64,000 nucleotides of DNA from Flavobacterium araucananum (GCF_002222055.1 NZ_MUGS01000006.1:194270-258269); one strand, 5' to 3'. Shown: positions 36,056-45,407, numbered from the stretch's first letter. Notes: generated from the sequence alone by a model not told the origin. Translations and numbers: made by a program.

Positions 36056-36089
36056 AAAAAAAAAGGCTTGTCGTGATGACAAGCCTTTT
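36056..36089 (-). terminator. trp attenuator terminator
   Basis: In the minus-strand transcript AAAAGGCTTGTC pairs with GACAAGCCTTTT (12 bp) around the loop ATCAC and is followed by a U-run of about nine bases. It lies 37 bases after the stop of the Trp-rich leader peptide and about 50 bases before trpE. Its 5' arm can alternatively pair with leader bases 36117-36125 (ACAA-A-GCTT against AGGCTTGT, one bulged A), giving an antiterminator. Confidence 0.88.
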
Positions 36090-36125
36090 ATATTTATAGT
36101 TTTACAATACCATAGGAAGCTTTGT

Positions 36126-36182
36126 TCACGACGTTTGACGCAAATTCTTCCACCACCATGAATTGTTAATTATTGTTTTCAT
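36126..36182 (-). CDS. trpL: trp operon leader peptide
   Basis: The minus strand holds an 18-codon frame, MKTIINNSWWWKNLRQTS, with three consecutive TGG codons at 36158-36150 and a TGA stop at 36126. It begins 18 bases after a -7 element and is followed by the terminator in front of trpE. The arrangement matches known trp leader peptides of proteobacteria: ribosomes stall at the Trp codons when charged tRNA-Trp is scarce and leave the antiterminator free to form. Confidence 0.88.
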   Translation of the reverse strand: MKTIINNSWWWKNLRQTS

Positions 36183-36199
36183 ATCTTATATTGATTTGG

Positions 36200-36207
36200 C
36201 AAATATA
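36200..36207 (-). promoter_or_regulatory. trp operon promoter, -7 element
   Basis: TATATTTG on the minus strand matches TAnnTTTG exactly. The transcript should begin near 36195, leaving a leader of about 13 bases before the trpL ATG. Confidence 0.7.
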
Positions 36208-36304
36208 TAAATGTAATTTGAATTACGATACATAAATTTTCAAAAAAAACTTTTCTAATTTCTAAAATTTGTTAAATTTCACGAATGTTGCTTGTTTTTA
36301 TTGT

Positions 36305-37585
36305 TTAATTTCCAATTGCAATGGTATTGTTTTGGTTCATTCTAAAGTCTGGGTTTCCTTTGATATTAGGCATTGTAAACAATTCGATGTTTTTGATTTT
36401 TGTAAATCCTATTTCGAAACTTGGATTGCTGTAGAATTTTTCGATTGTAGCATTAGCACCGCCGGCTTCGCTTGTAATTCCGCCATTGCAATTGTTAACG
36501 ATTAAGTTTTTAAATGTAATTTTGGCTAAATTAACTTCTCCATTTCCAATATTACCTTCCAGTAAAGCAAAAGGAGTAAAGCCAGAAATAATACTATTGG
36601 TCAGGTTAAAGAAAGTATCTTCTCGTACATAAACCGACTCTCTAACAAGACCTTGATTGTTTTCTTCAAGATTAACCATAGTAATATTATTGGCATTTAT
36701 TTTGGTTAATTTTTTAGACATATCCGTGTTTTGAATTTTATCATACGAATCTACTTCAAAACATCTTGAACCTGAAATATCAGATGAAAAGGGATGGCGA
36801 ATCGCAATACTATTGCTAATATTAATTTGTGCCCCCTGTGTAAAATCGAAATCATCATCTGTAGTTCGGTACGAAACAAGATTGTTCATGTTTAAATCTC
36901 CTCCGTAACACTCGAATGAATCATCGTTTGAAAAACTAATCTGTATGTTATTTAAAATTGTTTTTCGACCAACACCTGCCAAAGAAAGTCCGTTAAGTTC
37001 CTTGGCAGCACTTAATTTTCTTCCTGAATATTCGATTCGAACATATTTTAAAATTCCTGAGTTATCTTCGGCATCCGGACCTCCATAATGATTCAGTAGA
37101 GGCTCTAAATCAAATGGTAATGTGTGAACGCCGCCAATGGTATTTATTGGAGCTTTTCCCAGTATAATAATTCCTCCCCAATCTCCTGGTTTTCTATCGC
37201 TAATTTCTTTATTCGAAGTAAAAACAATAGGATCTGTTTCTAAACCTTCGGCTACAATTTTTGCTCCATTGGTTATCACAAGTGTTCCGCAAGTTTTATC
37301 GTCTCCTCTTATTACTGTTCCGGGTTCTATGGTCAAAACTGCATTTTTGGTTACATAAACAACTCCAACCAATTGATACGTATTGCGTTTGTATAATTTA
37401 GTATCTTTGTCAATAGTTCCTGCAATGATGTTTGTAGCCTCGCTATATTCTGTATTGGCTGGTTTAAAATTAGTCCAGTTGCTCATCCAGTTTGTGTTGC
37501 CAATAATTCCTTTAGGTTGTTGTTGAGCTTGTATAAATAAAGTGCTTAGAAGTGTAAAAATTGCAATGCGTACTTTTGTTTTCAT
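36305..37585 (-). CDS. Secreted right-handed beta-helix protein
   Basis: The start at 37585 (MKTKVRIAIFTLLSTLFIQAQ, 426 residues) gives a clean signal peptide; 23 codons upstream in frame are discarded. The mature part has ladder-like strands: NAVLTIEPGTVIRG, GTLVITNGAKIVAEG, DPIVFTSNKE, DWGGIIILGKAPIN, and later NNIQISFSNDDSFECYGG. This is the pectate-lyase-like fold often seen in surface proteins of Bacteroidota. No catalytic signature or T9SS sorting domain is recognised, so the function is open. A -7 element TAATTTTG lies at 37628-37635. Confidence 0.8.
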   Translation of the reverse strand: MKTKVRIAIFTLLSTLFIQAQQQPKGIIGNTNWMSNWTNFKPANTEYSEATNIIAGTIDKDTKLYKRNTYQLVGVVYVTKNAVLTIEPGTVIRGDDKTCGTLVITNGAKIVAEGLETDPIVFTSNKEISDRKPGDWGGIIILGKAPINTIGGVHTLPFDLEPLLNHYGGPDAEDNSGILKYVRIEYSGRKLSAAKELNGLSLAGVGRKTILNNIQISFSNDDSFECYGGDLNMNNLVSYRTTDDDFDFTQGAQINISNSIAIRHPFSSDISGSRCFEVDSYDKIQNTDMSKKLTKINANNITMVNLEENNQGLVRESVYVREDTFFNLTNSIISGFTPFALLEGNIGNGEVNLAKITFKNLIVNNCNGGITSEAGGANATIEKFYSNPSFEIGFTKIKNIELFTMPNIKGNPDFRMNQNNTIAIGN

Positions 37586-37627
37586 AGCTTTGATTTTGAT
37601 TGCTGTATTTGATTTTTTTTGATAAGC

Positions 37628-37635
37628 CAAAATTA
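37628..37635 (-). promoter_or_regulatory. Promoter -7 element of the beta-helix gene
   Basis: TAATTTTG on the minus strand, with TTTGG about 13 bases further upstream as a weak -33 candidate. Confidence 0.45.
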
Positions 37636-37724
37636 AAAGCCAAATGTTAATCAAAGACCTGTATGTTGTTATGAAAGCGTTATGTGTATGTTAAGGAGGT
37701 TATCTTTTTGAAAATATTATAAAA

Positions 37725-37762
37725 AGAAAACCCCAACAGTCATAGGACTATTGGGGTTTCTT
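37725..37762 (-). terminator. Terminator of the MarR-nitroreductase-YceI operon
   Basis: GAAAACCCCAA and TTGGGGTTTC form the main stem. An inner AGTC/GACT pair extends it. It lies 31 bases after the YceI stop. Confidence 0.85.
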
Positions 37763-37793
37763 ATGGGGTAAGAATTACTTAAGTTTTAAAATA

Positions 37794-38360
37794 TTAGAAT
37801 TTTAAAGCTACAGTTAATTCGAAATCATCATTGATAGTTTTGTCTCCTAAGTTTTCGAAGAAGTTACCAGAGTTGTATTTGATGTCGTATTTAGTTCTGT
37901 CAACTTTGAAAGCAGTAGTTGCCGTATTTCCTGCTACAGTGATGTCAAAAGTTACAGGTTTAGTAATTCCTTTGATAGTTAAATCAGCAGTTACTGTATA
38001 AACATCAGTTGCTTTAGCACCAATAGTTTTGAAAACTAATTTTGCAGTTGGGAATTTATCAGTTCCAAAGAAATCTGGTGATTTCAAGTGACCGTTTAAT
38101 TTTCCTTGGTATTCTCCACTTAAATCTGTAGAAGTTAAAGAAGTCATGTCAACAGTGAAACTACCACCAGTTAATTTTTTTCCTTTAAAAACTACAGAAC
38201 CGTCTTTAAAGTTTACTGTTCCTGAGTGTTCTCCAGTTACTTTTTTTCCTACCCATTTGATAGTACTTGCTTTTACGTCGATTTTTTTAGTTTGTGCGTT
38301 TACTGAAACGCTGGCTACAGCTACGAATAATGCTATTGCAATTGTCTTTAAATTTTTCAT
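37794..38360 (-). CDS. YceI-family periplasmic protein
   Basis: This 188-residue protein has a signal peptide (MKNLKTIAIALFVAVASVSVNAQ) and the YceI lipocalin-like barrel: STIKWVGKKVTGEHSGTVNF, LNGHLKSPDFFGTDKFPTA, and ADLTIKGITKPVTFDI. Members bind polyisoprenoid or similar lipids in the periplasm. It lies 31 bases after the nitroreductase gene and has no obvious promoter of its own, so it is likely part of the MarR operon. Confidence 0.92.
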   Translation of the reverse strand: MKNLKTIAIALFVAVASVSVNAQTKKIDVKASTIKWVGKKVTGEHSGTVNFKDGSVVFKGKKLTGGSFTVDMTSLTSTDLSGEYQGKLNGHLKSPDFFGTDKFPTAKLVFKTIGAKATDVYTVTADLTIKGITKPVTFDITVAGNTATTAFKVDRTKYDIKYNSGNFFENLGDKTINDDFELTVALKF

Positions 38361-38391
38361 GTTGTTAAAATTGATTTTGGATTAATAATAA

Positions 38392-39024
38392 TTATATAGT
38401 GATAAATAATTCTTCGTGAGATTTTCTAACTTTTTTGTAATGCTGAGCGTCGTCCTCATCATGTCTGTATCCTACAGTTGCAATTACTGAAGCATTCAAA
38501 CCTAATTTGTCGAAACCTAAGATTTCGTTGAATGCAGCAGGATTAAACCCTTCCATTGGAGTCGCGTCGATTTTTAATTCAGCAGCAGCAGCCAATAATG
38601 TTCCCAAAGCAATATAAGTTTGTTTTGCAGTCCAGATATTTTTAGCATCCTGTGATAAGTTTGAAATCACACCATTCATCATGTCTGCAAATCCACCCAA
38701 AGCCTCAGTAGGAACACCTCTTGTTTCGCTAATATTTTTAATATAAGCAGCTACAGATTCCGTGCCAGCATTTAAATCATTTGCAAAAATAAATAGTTGA
38801 GATGCATCTGTAACTTGAGTTTGTCCATAAGCAGCAGCTTTTAGTTGCTCTCTTATTTCCGGATTTTCTACGATAACAACTTTATAAGGTTGTAATCCGT
38901 ATGATGAAGCAGCTAATCTAACAGCCTCTTTTAATGTATTTAAATCTGCTGAAGATATTTTTTTGCTTGCATCAAACTTTTTTGTTGCGTATCTCCAGTT
39001 TAAATTTTCTAATAATGTGCTCAT
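38392..39024 (-). CDS. NAD(P)H-dependent nitroreductase-family oxidoreductase
   Basis: This 210-residue protein is of the NfsB-like FMN group: LNWRYATKKFDASKKIS at the start (Arg for FMN phosphate), RLAASSYGLQPYKVVIV, and ATPMEGFNPAAFNEILG. It reduces nitro compounds or quinones with NAD(P)H in the cytoplasm. It begins 4 bases after the MarR gene and is the probable main target of that regulator. Confidence 0.92.
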   Translation of the reverse strand: MSTLLENLNWRYATKKFDASKKISSADLNTLKEAVRLAASSYGLQPYKVVIVENPEIREQLKAAAYGQTQVTDASQLFIFANDLNAGTESVAAYIKNISETRGVPTEALGGFADMMNGVISNLSQDAKNIWTAKQTYIALGTLLAAAAELKIDATPMEGFNPAAFNEILGFDKLGLNASVIATVGYRHDEDDAQHYKKVRKSHEELFITI

Positions 39025-39028
39025 AAAA

Positions 39029-39490
39029 TTAATTTTGTTGGGTTCGGTATTTTTCTAATAATTGATTTAATAACTCTAATTCTTCAGGACTTATATTCTC
39101 AGCAAATGCACGTTCATGTTCATCTACTTTCGGATCTAACTCTTTTAGTACATCTAACCCCTTTTGGGTAATTAGTACTTCGATCTTACGTCGATTGCCA
39201 GGGCAAACATTTCGGGTAACAAAATCCTTTAATAATAATTTGTCGACCAATCTGGTTGTGTTACTTGTTTTGGCAAGCATACGTTCCTGGATCACACACA
39301 TATTTGCAGGATTCCCTTTTTGTCCTCTTAATATACGTAACACATTATATTGCTCTCCGGATAAATCATACGGTTTTATCAACTCGTTGAAATGATCCTG
39401 AATCACGTTTTGCGTGTACATGATATTCAGAATAACTTTTTTCGCATTATCCATCTTAACTGTACTTTTTATAACCTCTTCAATTGTCAT
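39029..39490 (-). CDS. MarR-family transcriptional regulator
   Basis: This 153-residue protein has the winged helix-turn-helix of MarR: YDLSGEQYNVLRILRGQ, MCVIQERMLAKTSNTTRLVDKLLLKDFVTRNVCPGNRRKIEVLIT. Two Cys (in MCVIQE and NVCPGN) could serve for redox or quinone sensing, as in MhqR or QorR relatives; this is inference. Two palindromes cover its promoter, which supports autorepression together with the nitroreductase and YceI genes downstream. Confidence 0.9.
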   Translation of the reverse strand: MTIEEVIKSTVKMDNAKKVILNIMYTQNVIQDHFNELIKPYDLSGEQYNVLRILRGQKGNPANMCVIQERMLAKTSNTTRLVDKLLLKDFVTRNVCPGNRRKIEVLITQKGLDVLKELDPKVDEHERAFAENISPEELELLNQLLEKYRTQQN

Positions 39491-39505
39491 AGTCGTAAGT
39501 GTATA

Positions 39506-39551
39506 ATTTGTATATACAAATGTATATCTTTTAATAGTTGTATATACAAAT
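39506..39551 (-). promoter_or_regulatory. MarR operon promoter with two operators
   Basis: ATTTGTATATACAAAT (39506-39521) is a perfect 16-bp palindrome. TTGTATATACAA (39538-39549) is a perfect 12-bp core of a second copy 31 bp away, about three helical turns. The -7 element TACATTTG on the minus strand (39517-39524) overlaps the first copy and the second covers the -33 region. Confidence 0.8.
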
Positions 39552-39712
39552 GTTGTGTTAATTTTTTGTTAATTGAATTAATGCGCAAAAGTGTGTTTTT
39601 AAGATATTTTAAAAACTAGAGTAAAAATACTATATTTTTAAATTTAAAATATTGATTGATTGAGATTTAACGATTGTTTAAAGTTGCAGATCGGTTGGAG
39701 GGTAAAAAAGCG

Positions 39713-39744
39713 AAACCCGACAGGTTTTAAGGGCTGTCGGGTTT
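39713..39744 (-). terminator. Terminator at the end of the glp operon
   Basis: AAACCCGACAG and CTGTCGGGTTT form an 11-bp stem. On the minus strand it is followed by CGCTTTTTT. It lies 67 bases after the stop of the outer-membrane protein gene. The remaining gap to the MarR promoter (39552-39712) shows nothing recognisable. Confidence 0.82.
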
Positions 39745-39810
39745 AACAAAAAGATTTGATCGTTACAAAATAGAAGTTTTCTATTTTTTTTTAAGCAAAA
39801 AATTCAATTT

Positions 39811-40581
39811 TTAGAATAGAGAAACGCCAAGTTGCATACGCGTATATTTTTCAGCAGGATTCCACATAATACCGGCATAAACCGGAAGTTTGTATTGTAA
39901 AATCGTAATGTCTTTAGAGGCTTTTAGCCCTGTATTTACAACATTCAGGCTATTGTCCGGATTTGTAGTGTATAAATTTGATTTTCCGTCAAGCGAAAAA
40001 CTAGTACCTACATAAGCGTCTAAAGTTATTTGCTCGTTTTTTAGTAACGGATAACCCAACTCTACATAAGTTGAATATCGATTTTTATAAACGAGATCAG
40101 AATTTAGCTCACGATCATTTCCATAAAGAATAATGTCAGCTTCGACCCGCAACGGGAATTGGGGAGAAAAACGATACGAACTTCTCAAATCAATTAGATG
40201 TGTTGTGGTGTTTTTGTCATAGTTAAAAACCTCGGGATGTATAACATTTGTAGTATTAAACAAGTCCCACAGACCTACAGTTAATCCTTTATGTTTGTAC
40301 TGAACATAATAATCTACCTCTGTATATTTGCCATCGAAACCGTTACCGCCCCAAAATCCAACTGTAAAATTTTGTTTTTTGTCTAGTGCATAATGAATGT
40401 CTGCTGTAATGGTCATGCTTGGGTTAATGATTAATCCTCTCCAAAGATGACTTGTTTCAAGTCCTATATTAAAATTTAATCGGCTGGGTTCTTTACTGGT
40501 TTTTGTTTCCGGTGCTGTTTCTTGAGCATATCCAGTTAATCCTATGATTGCAACCATAGAAGAAAGAAATAGATTTTTCAT
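39811..40581 (-). CDS. Outer-membrane beta-barrel protein of the glycerol operon
   Basis: This 256-residue protein has a signal peptide ending near LTGYAQ, then alternating amphipathic strands (RLNFNIGLETSHLWRGL, FTVGFWGGNGF, YYVQYKHKGLTVGLWDLF, STYVELGYPL) and ends in an aromatic strand with a final Phe (YTRMQLGVSLF), the usual barrel-closing signal. It is not a known porin. It is the last gene after glpD, glpK and glpF (26-base gap), so a role in glycerol or glycerophosphodiester passage through the outer membrane is a fair inference. Confidence 0.75.
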   Translation of the reverse strand: MKNLFLSSMVAIIGLTGYAQETAPETKTSKEPSRLNFNIGLETSHLWRGLIINPSMTITADIHYALDKKQNFTVGFWGGNGFDGKYTEVDYYVQYKHKGLTVGLWDLFNTTNVIHPEVFNYDKNTTTHLIDLRSSYRFSPQFPLRVEADIILYGNDRELNSDLVYKNRYSTYVELGYPLLKNEQITLDAYVGTSFSLDGKSNLYTTNPDNSLNVVNTGLKASKDITILQYKLPVYAGIMWNPAEKYTRMQLGVSLF

Positions 40582-40607
40582 AAAATTTTTAGATTAAATG
40601 AGCGGGA

Positions 40608-41339
40608 TTAGTTAAGTGCGATATATAATAAAGCAGCTATCCCGGCTCCAATTACGGGACCTATTATAGGTATCCAGGCATATCCCCAGTTGCTGGTTCC
40701 TTTTATGGGTAAAATTGCGTGCATAATTCTGGGACCTAAATCTCTTGCCGGATTAATAGCATATCCGGTTGTGCCCCCTAGCGACAGGCCTATTGCCCAT
40801 ACGACTATTGCAACAGGAAGCGCGCCTATTGTTCCTAAACCTATAGTTGCATGAGTATCTGTTGCTATGCCTAAGCTGGGCCCTGCAATATAAAAAATAG
40901 AGAAAATCAAGACGAATGATGCAATTACTTCACTAATTATATTCGACAAATTGTTTTTGATCGCGGGTCCGGTAGAAAAACAAGATAGTTTGGCACCTTC
41001 GTCTTCTGTTGCGGCAAAATGATCTTTATAAGACAACCAGACTAAAAATGCTCCTAACATTGCTCCAATCATTTGGGCAGCAATATAAGTGGGGACCAAT
41101 TGCCAGCTAAATTTTCCGATAAAAGCTAATCCAAGAGTTACGATAGGGTTTAAATGTGCTCCACTAATTGGTCCTGCAATAATTACACCTGCAAAAACTG
41201 CAAATGCCCAAGCGGTACTAATAACAATCCAACCGGAGTTATTGCCATTTGTACTTTTAAGATTAACGTTTGCAACAACGCCGTTGCCTAATAAAATCAT
41301 CACCATAGTGCCTAAAATTTCTGCTGTAAAAGAAGTCAT
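40608..41339 (-). CDS. glpF: Glycerol uptake facilitator (aquaglyceroporin)
   Basis: This 243-residue MIP protein has six membrane helices and both half-helix motifs: SGAHLNPIVTLG and AINPARDLGPR. The NPARD wording with Asp is a feature of glycerol-conducting members. The first motif is NPI in place of NPA. It lies between glpK and the beta-barrel gene, so glycerol is the expected substrate. Confidence 0.92.
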   Translation of the reverse strand: MTSFTAEILGTMVMILLGNGVVANVNLKSTNGNNSGWIVISTAWAFAVFAGVIIAGPISGAHLNPIVTLGLAFIGKFSWQLVPTYIAAQMIGAMLGAFLVWLSYKDHFAATEDEGAKLSCFSTGPAIKNNLSNIISEVIASFVLIFSIFYIAGPSLGIATDTHATIGLGTIGALPVAIVVWAIGLSLGGTTGYAINPARDLGPRIMHAILPIKGTSNWGYAWIPIIGPVIGAGIAALLYIALN

Positions 41340-41354
41340 AATGTTTGTTTTTTT

Positions 41355-42863
<1,509 letters not shown>

Positions 42864-42879
42864 TTAATATTAAGAAAGT

Positions 42880-44457
42880 TTATTGAAATTCAGATAAAAG
42901 GAATCCTTTTGCAATTTTTTTGAAGTTTAAAATTTCTTTAATTACCCAGGTTTCATCATGTCCAAGTTCTTTTGCGAGTAATCGTGCTACTTTTTCAGAA
43001 GACTGTATTGCAGCTCTTGCGTCCAAAAACAACAAACGAACACGTCTGGCTAATATATCATCTACAGTTCTCGCCATTTCCTGTCGAATTGCCCAAGCCA
43101 CTTCTGCCATTGTAAACTCATGATCAGGATGTACTTTTTCTTTTAATTCAGGCTCATTTTGTTGCAATTCGATTATTTTAGAAAGATCTGATCCATATAT
43201 ATATAAGTGGTTTTCTCTCTCTAAAGTTGTCGTTTCTTTATTTCCATGAATAGGCAAATGTTCTGTATTGCATCCTTTTGCAGGTAGTTTGCGTGTTTTA
43301 ATCGCTTTGTCTATAATATCTTCGGCAATTTTTCTGTAAGTGGTCCATTTTCCTCCTGTAATGGTTATTAAACCGGTTTCAGAAACAATAATTTTATGAC
43401 TTCTCGAAACTTCTTTGGTGCTTTTTCCTTCCTCTTCAGGAGCGGCTAAAGGACGCAAGCCAGCATAAACAGACAGCACATCGGCTCTTGTTGGTTTTTT
43501 TGCTAAAAAGCGTTGGGCTGTTTCAAGTACAAATTCAATTTCGCTTTCGAGTGCAATAGGTTCTAAACTGTGTTTTTTGATCAATGTGTCTGTTGTGCCT
43601 ACTACAATGCGATTGTGCCAGGGCACGGCAAATAAAACTCTTCCATCGCTTGTTTTAGGAATCATTAAAGCGTGTTCACCCGGTAAAAAAGATTTATCAA
43701 ACACAAGATGAATCCCCTGGCTTGGAACGATATATTTTTTATAAACAGTATCGTTTAGTTTCATTATGGCATTTGTAAAAACACCGGTTGCATTAATAAT
43801 CGCAGATCCTTTAAGCTCGTGTATCTCTCCCGTTTCGTGATCTTGTACCTCTACACCAATAATTTGGTTTTTATCGTCTTTTAATAAATTGATAACTTTT
43901 GCGTAGTTTATAATACAGGCACCTTTTTCTACAGCTGTTTGAGCAATATTAATGGCCAGACGGGAATCATCAAACTGTCCGTCATGATAAATTACCCCAC
44001 TTACCAAACCATTTTCTTCTACATTGGGTAACATTTCGATTGTTTTTTTCTTCGAAATATATTTGGAACGGCCCAGACTTAAACGTCCTGCCAATAAATC
44101 ATAAATTGTTAAGCCAATGGTGTAGAATGAACCTCCCCACCAATTGTAATTAGGAATTACAAAAGATTGATTTTTGACTAAATGTCCGGCATTTTTCGCC
44201 ATTAAACCTCTTTCTTTAAGAGCTTCCCGTACCAAATGCACATCTCCTTGTTCCAGATAACGCACACCACCGTGAACTAATTTTGTACTTCTGCTCGAAG
44301 TTCCTTTTGCAAAGTCAACCGCTTCGATTAAAATTGTTTTGTAACCTCTGCTTGCAGCATCAAGAGCTGTTCCAAGGCCGCTAGCTCCACCTCCTATTAC
44401 AATTACATCCCACTTTTCAGTGTTTTTTAATTTTGATAACTGTTCTGAACGTTTCAT
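42880..44457 (-). CDS. glpD: Aerobic-type glycerol-3-phosphate dehydrogenase
   Basis: The start at 44457 (MKRSEQLSKLKNTEKWDVIVIGGGASGLGTALDAASRGY, 525 residues) is chosen because an upstream in-frame extension would cross the promoter. The FAD-binding GGGASGLG is at about residue 22, KGTSSRSTKLVHGGVRYLE and TGGKWTTYRKIAEDI are family signatures, and the C-terminal DAO_C domain follows. It oxidises glycerol 3-phosphate to dihydroxyacetone phosphate at the membrane and passes electrons to quinone. Confidence 0.96.
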   Translation of the reverse strand: MKRSEQLSKLKNTEKWDVIVIGGGASGLGTALDAASRGYKTILIEAVDFAKGTSSRSTKLVHGGVRYLEQGDVHLVREALKERGLMAKNAGHLVKNQSFVIPNYNWWGGSFYTIGLTIYDLLAGRLSLGRSKYISKKKTIEMLPNVEENGLVSGVIYHDGQFDDSRLAINIAQTAVEKGACIINYAKVINLLKDDKNQIIGVEVQDHETGEIHELKGSAIINATGVFTNAIMKLNDTVYKKYIVPSQGIHLVFDKSFLPGEHALMIPKTSDGRVLFAVPWHNRIVVGTTDTLIKKHSLEPIALESEIEFVLETAQRFLAKKPTRADVLSVYAGLRPLAAPEEEGKSTKEVSRSHKIIVSETGLITITGGKWTTYRKIAEDIIDKAIKTRKLPAKGCNTEHLPIHGNKETTTLERENHLYIYGSDLSKIIELQQNEPELKEKVHPDHEFTMAEVAWAIRQEMARTVDDILARRVRLLFLDARAAIQSSEKVARLLAKELGHDETWVIKEILNFKKIAKGFLLSEFQ

Positions 44458-44502
44458 ATTGTGTTGTTTTCTTTTGTTTTTGTAAGAATTATTTTCTAAT
44501 AA

Positions 44503-44530
44503 CAAAATTAACGAAACAAAACGAAACAAA
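44503..44530 (-). promoter_or_regulatory. glp operon promoter with tandem GlpR-type repeats
   Basis: ACGAAACAAA occurs twice in direct tandem at 44511-44520 and 44521-44530, one helical turn apart. The -7 element TAATTTTG on the minus strand is at 44503-44510, directly next to it. DeoR-family regulators such as GlpR bind TTTCGTTT-like repeats; the minus strand here reads TTTGTTTCGTTTTGTTTCGT. Confidence 0.7.
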
Positions 44531-44610
44531 ATGTTAAAGGAAGTTATTTTTTAAATTATTTTTTATCGTACATTTATACCTTGATAAAATCTAACTATTA
44601 TAGGGTTACT

Positions 44611-45381
44611 ATGGTTATTATAAATAAAAGACAAGAAGAGATATTAAAGGAACTGGATAAAAAAGGACATGTAAATGTGGCTGATTTATGCGAGATTCAT
44701 AACGTTTCGACTGTAACGATAAGAAAAGATTTAAATTTTTTAGAAAATGAAAACTTGTTACATCGTACGCATGGAGGGGCAAGCAAACATCCTATTTATG
44801 CTTTTGAGAGAGATTTAAGTGATAAAGAAGGTTTGCAGGTTGAACAGAAAAAACAAATAGCAAGAGAAGCATTAAAATATATTAATAATTTTGATTATAT
44901 CATACTGGGTTCCGGTTCTAACATTCAGTATCTAGCTCAAATTATTTCAGGATTTCAAAAATTAACGGTGATTACACCTTCTCTAAAAGTCTCTTTAGAG
45001 CTTAGTAAAGAAGCAAATGTAGACACGATACAGTTAGGAGGAGATGTTCGTAAAAGTTCGAATTCGGTTATAGGGCCAATCTCAGAAGCAATATTAAATC
45101 AATTTTCCTGCAATAAATTGTTTTTAGGGGCAGATGGGCTTCATTTAGATTTTGGTTTAAGTACATCAAATGCTTCCGAGGCACATCTTAATCAGGTAAT
45201 GATTTCGCTTGCCGAAAAAGTGATCATTCTGGTAGATTCTACAAAAATGAATGTTCGGGGTTTTGGTAAAATCTGCAATTTAGATAAGATCGACGTTTTG
45301 ATTACGGATGATGGTATTGATATCGAAACCAAAACGAAACTAGAAGAAATAGGAGTAGAGGTTATAATTGCTTCTAAATAG
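44611..45381 (+). CDS. glpR: DeoR/GlpR-family transcriptional regulator
   Basis: The ATG at 44611 (MVIINKRQEEILKELDKKGHVNV, 256 residues) is preferred over a TTG ten codons upstream. The DeoR helix-turn-helix is VADLCEIHNVSTVTIRKDLNFLEN; the C-terminal DeoRC sugar-phosphate domain has LGSGSNIQYLAQI and LGADGLHLDFGLS. It is divergent from glpD, with tandem repeats at that promoter. The expected role is repression of the glp operon, relieved by a phosphorylated intermediate such as glycerol 3-phosphate. Confidence 0.9.
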   Translation: MVIINKRQEEILKELDKKGHVNVADLCEIHNVSTVTIRKDLNFLENENLLHRTHGGASKHPIYAFERDLSDKEGLQVEQKKQIAREALKYINNFDYIILGSGSNIQYLAQIISGFQKLTVITPSLKVSLELSKEANVDTIQLGGDVRKSSNSVIGPISEAILNQFSCNKLFLGADGLHLDFGLSTSNASEAHLNQVMISLAEKVIILVDSTKMNVRGFGKICNLDKIDVLITDDGIDIETKTKLEEIGVEVIIASK

Positions 45382-45407
45382 TATCTTTTATAAAAATTAG
45401 AAAAAAG

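Noticed and set aside
36094..36159. Alternative leader ORF starting MVVEEFASN
   Set aside because: It overlaps the trp leader in another frame, has no Trp codons and would read into the terminator; the frame with three TGG codons and its own ATG at 36182 explains the region better.
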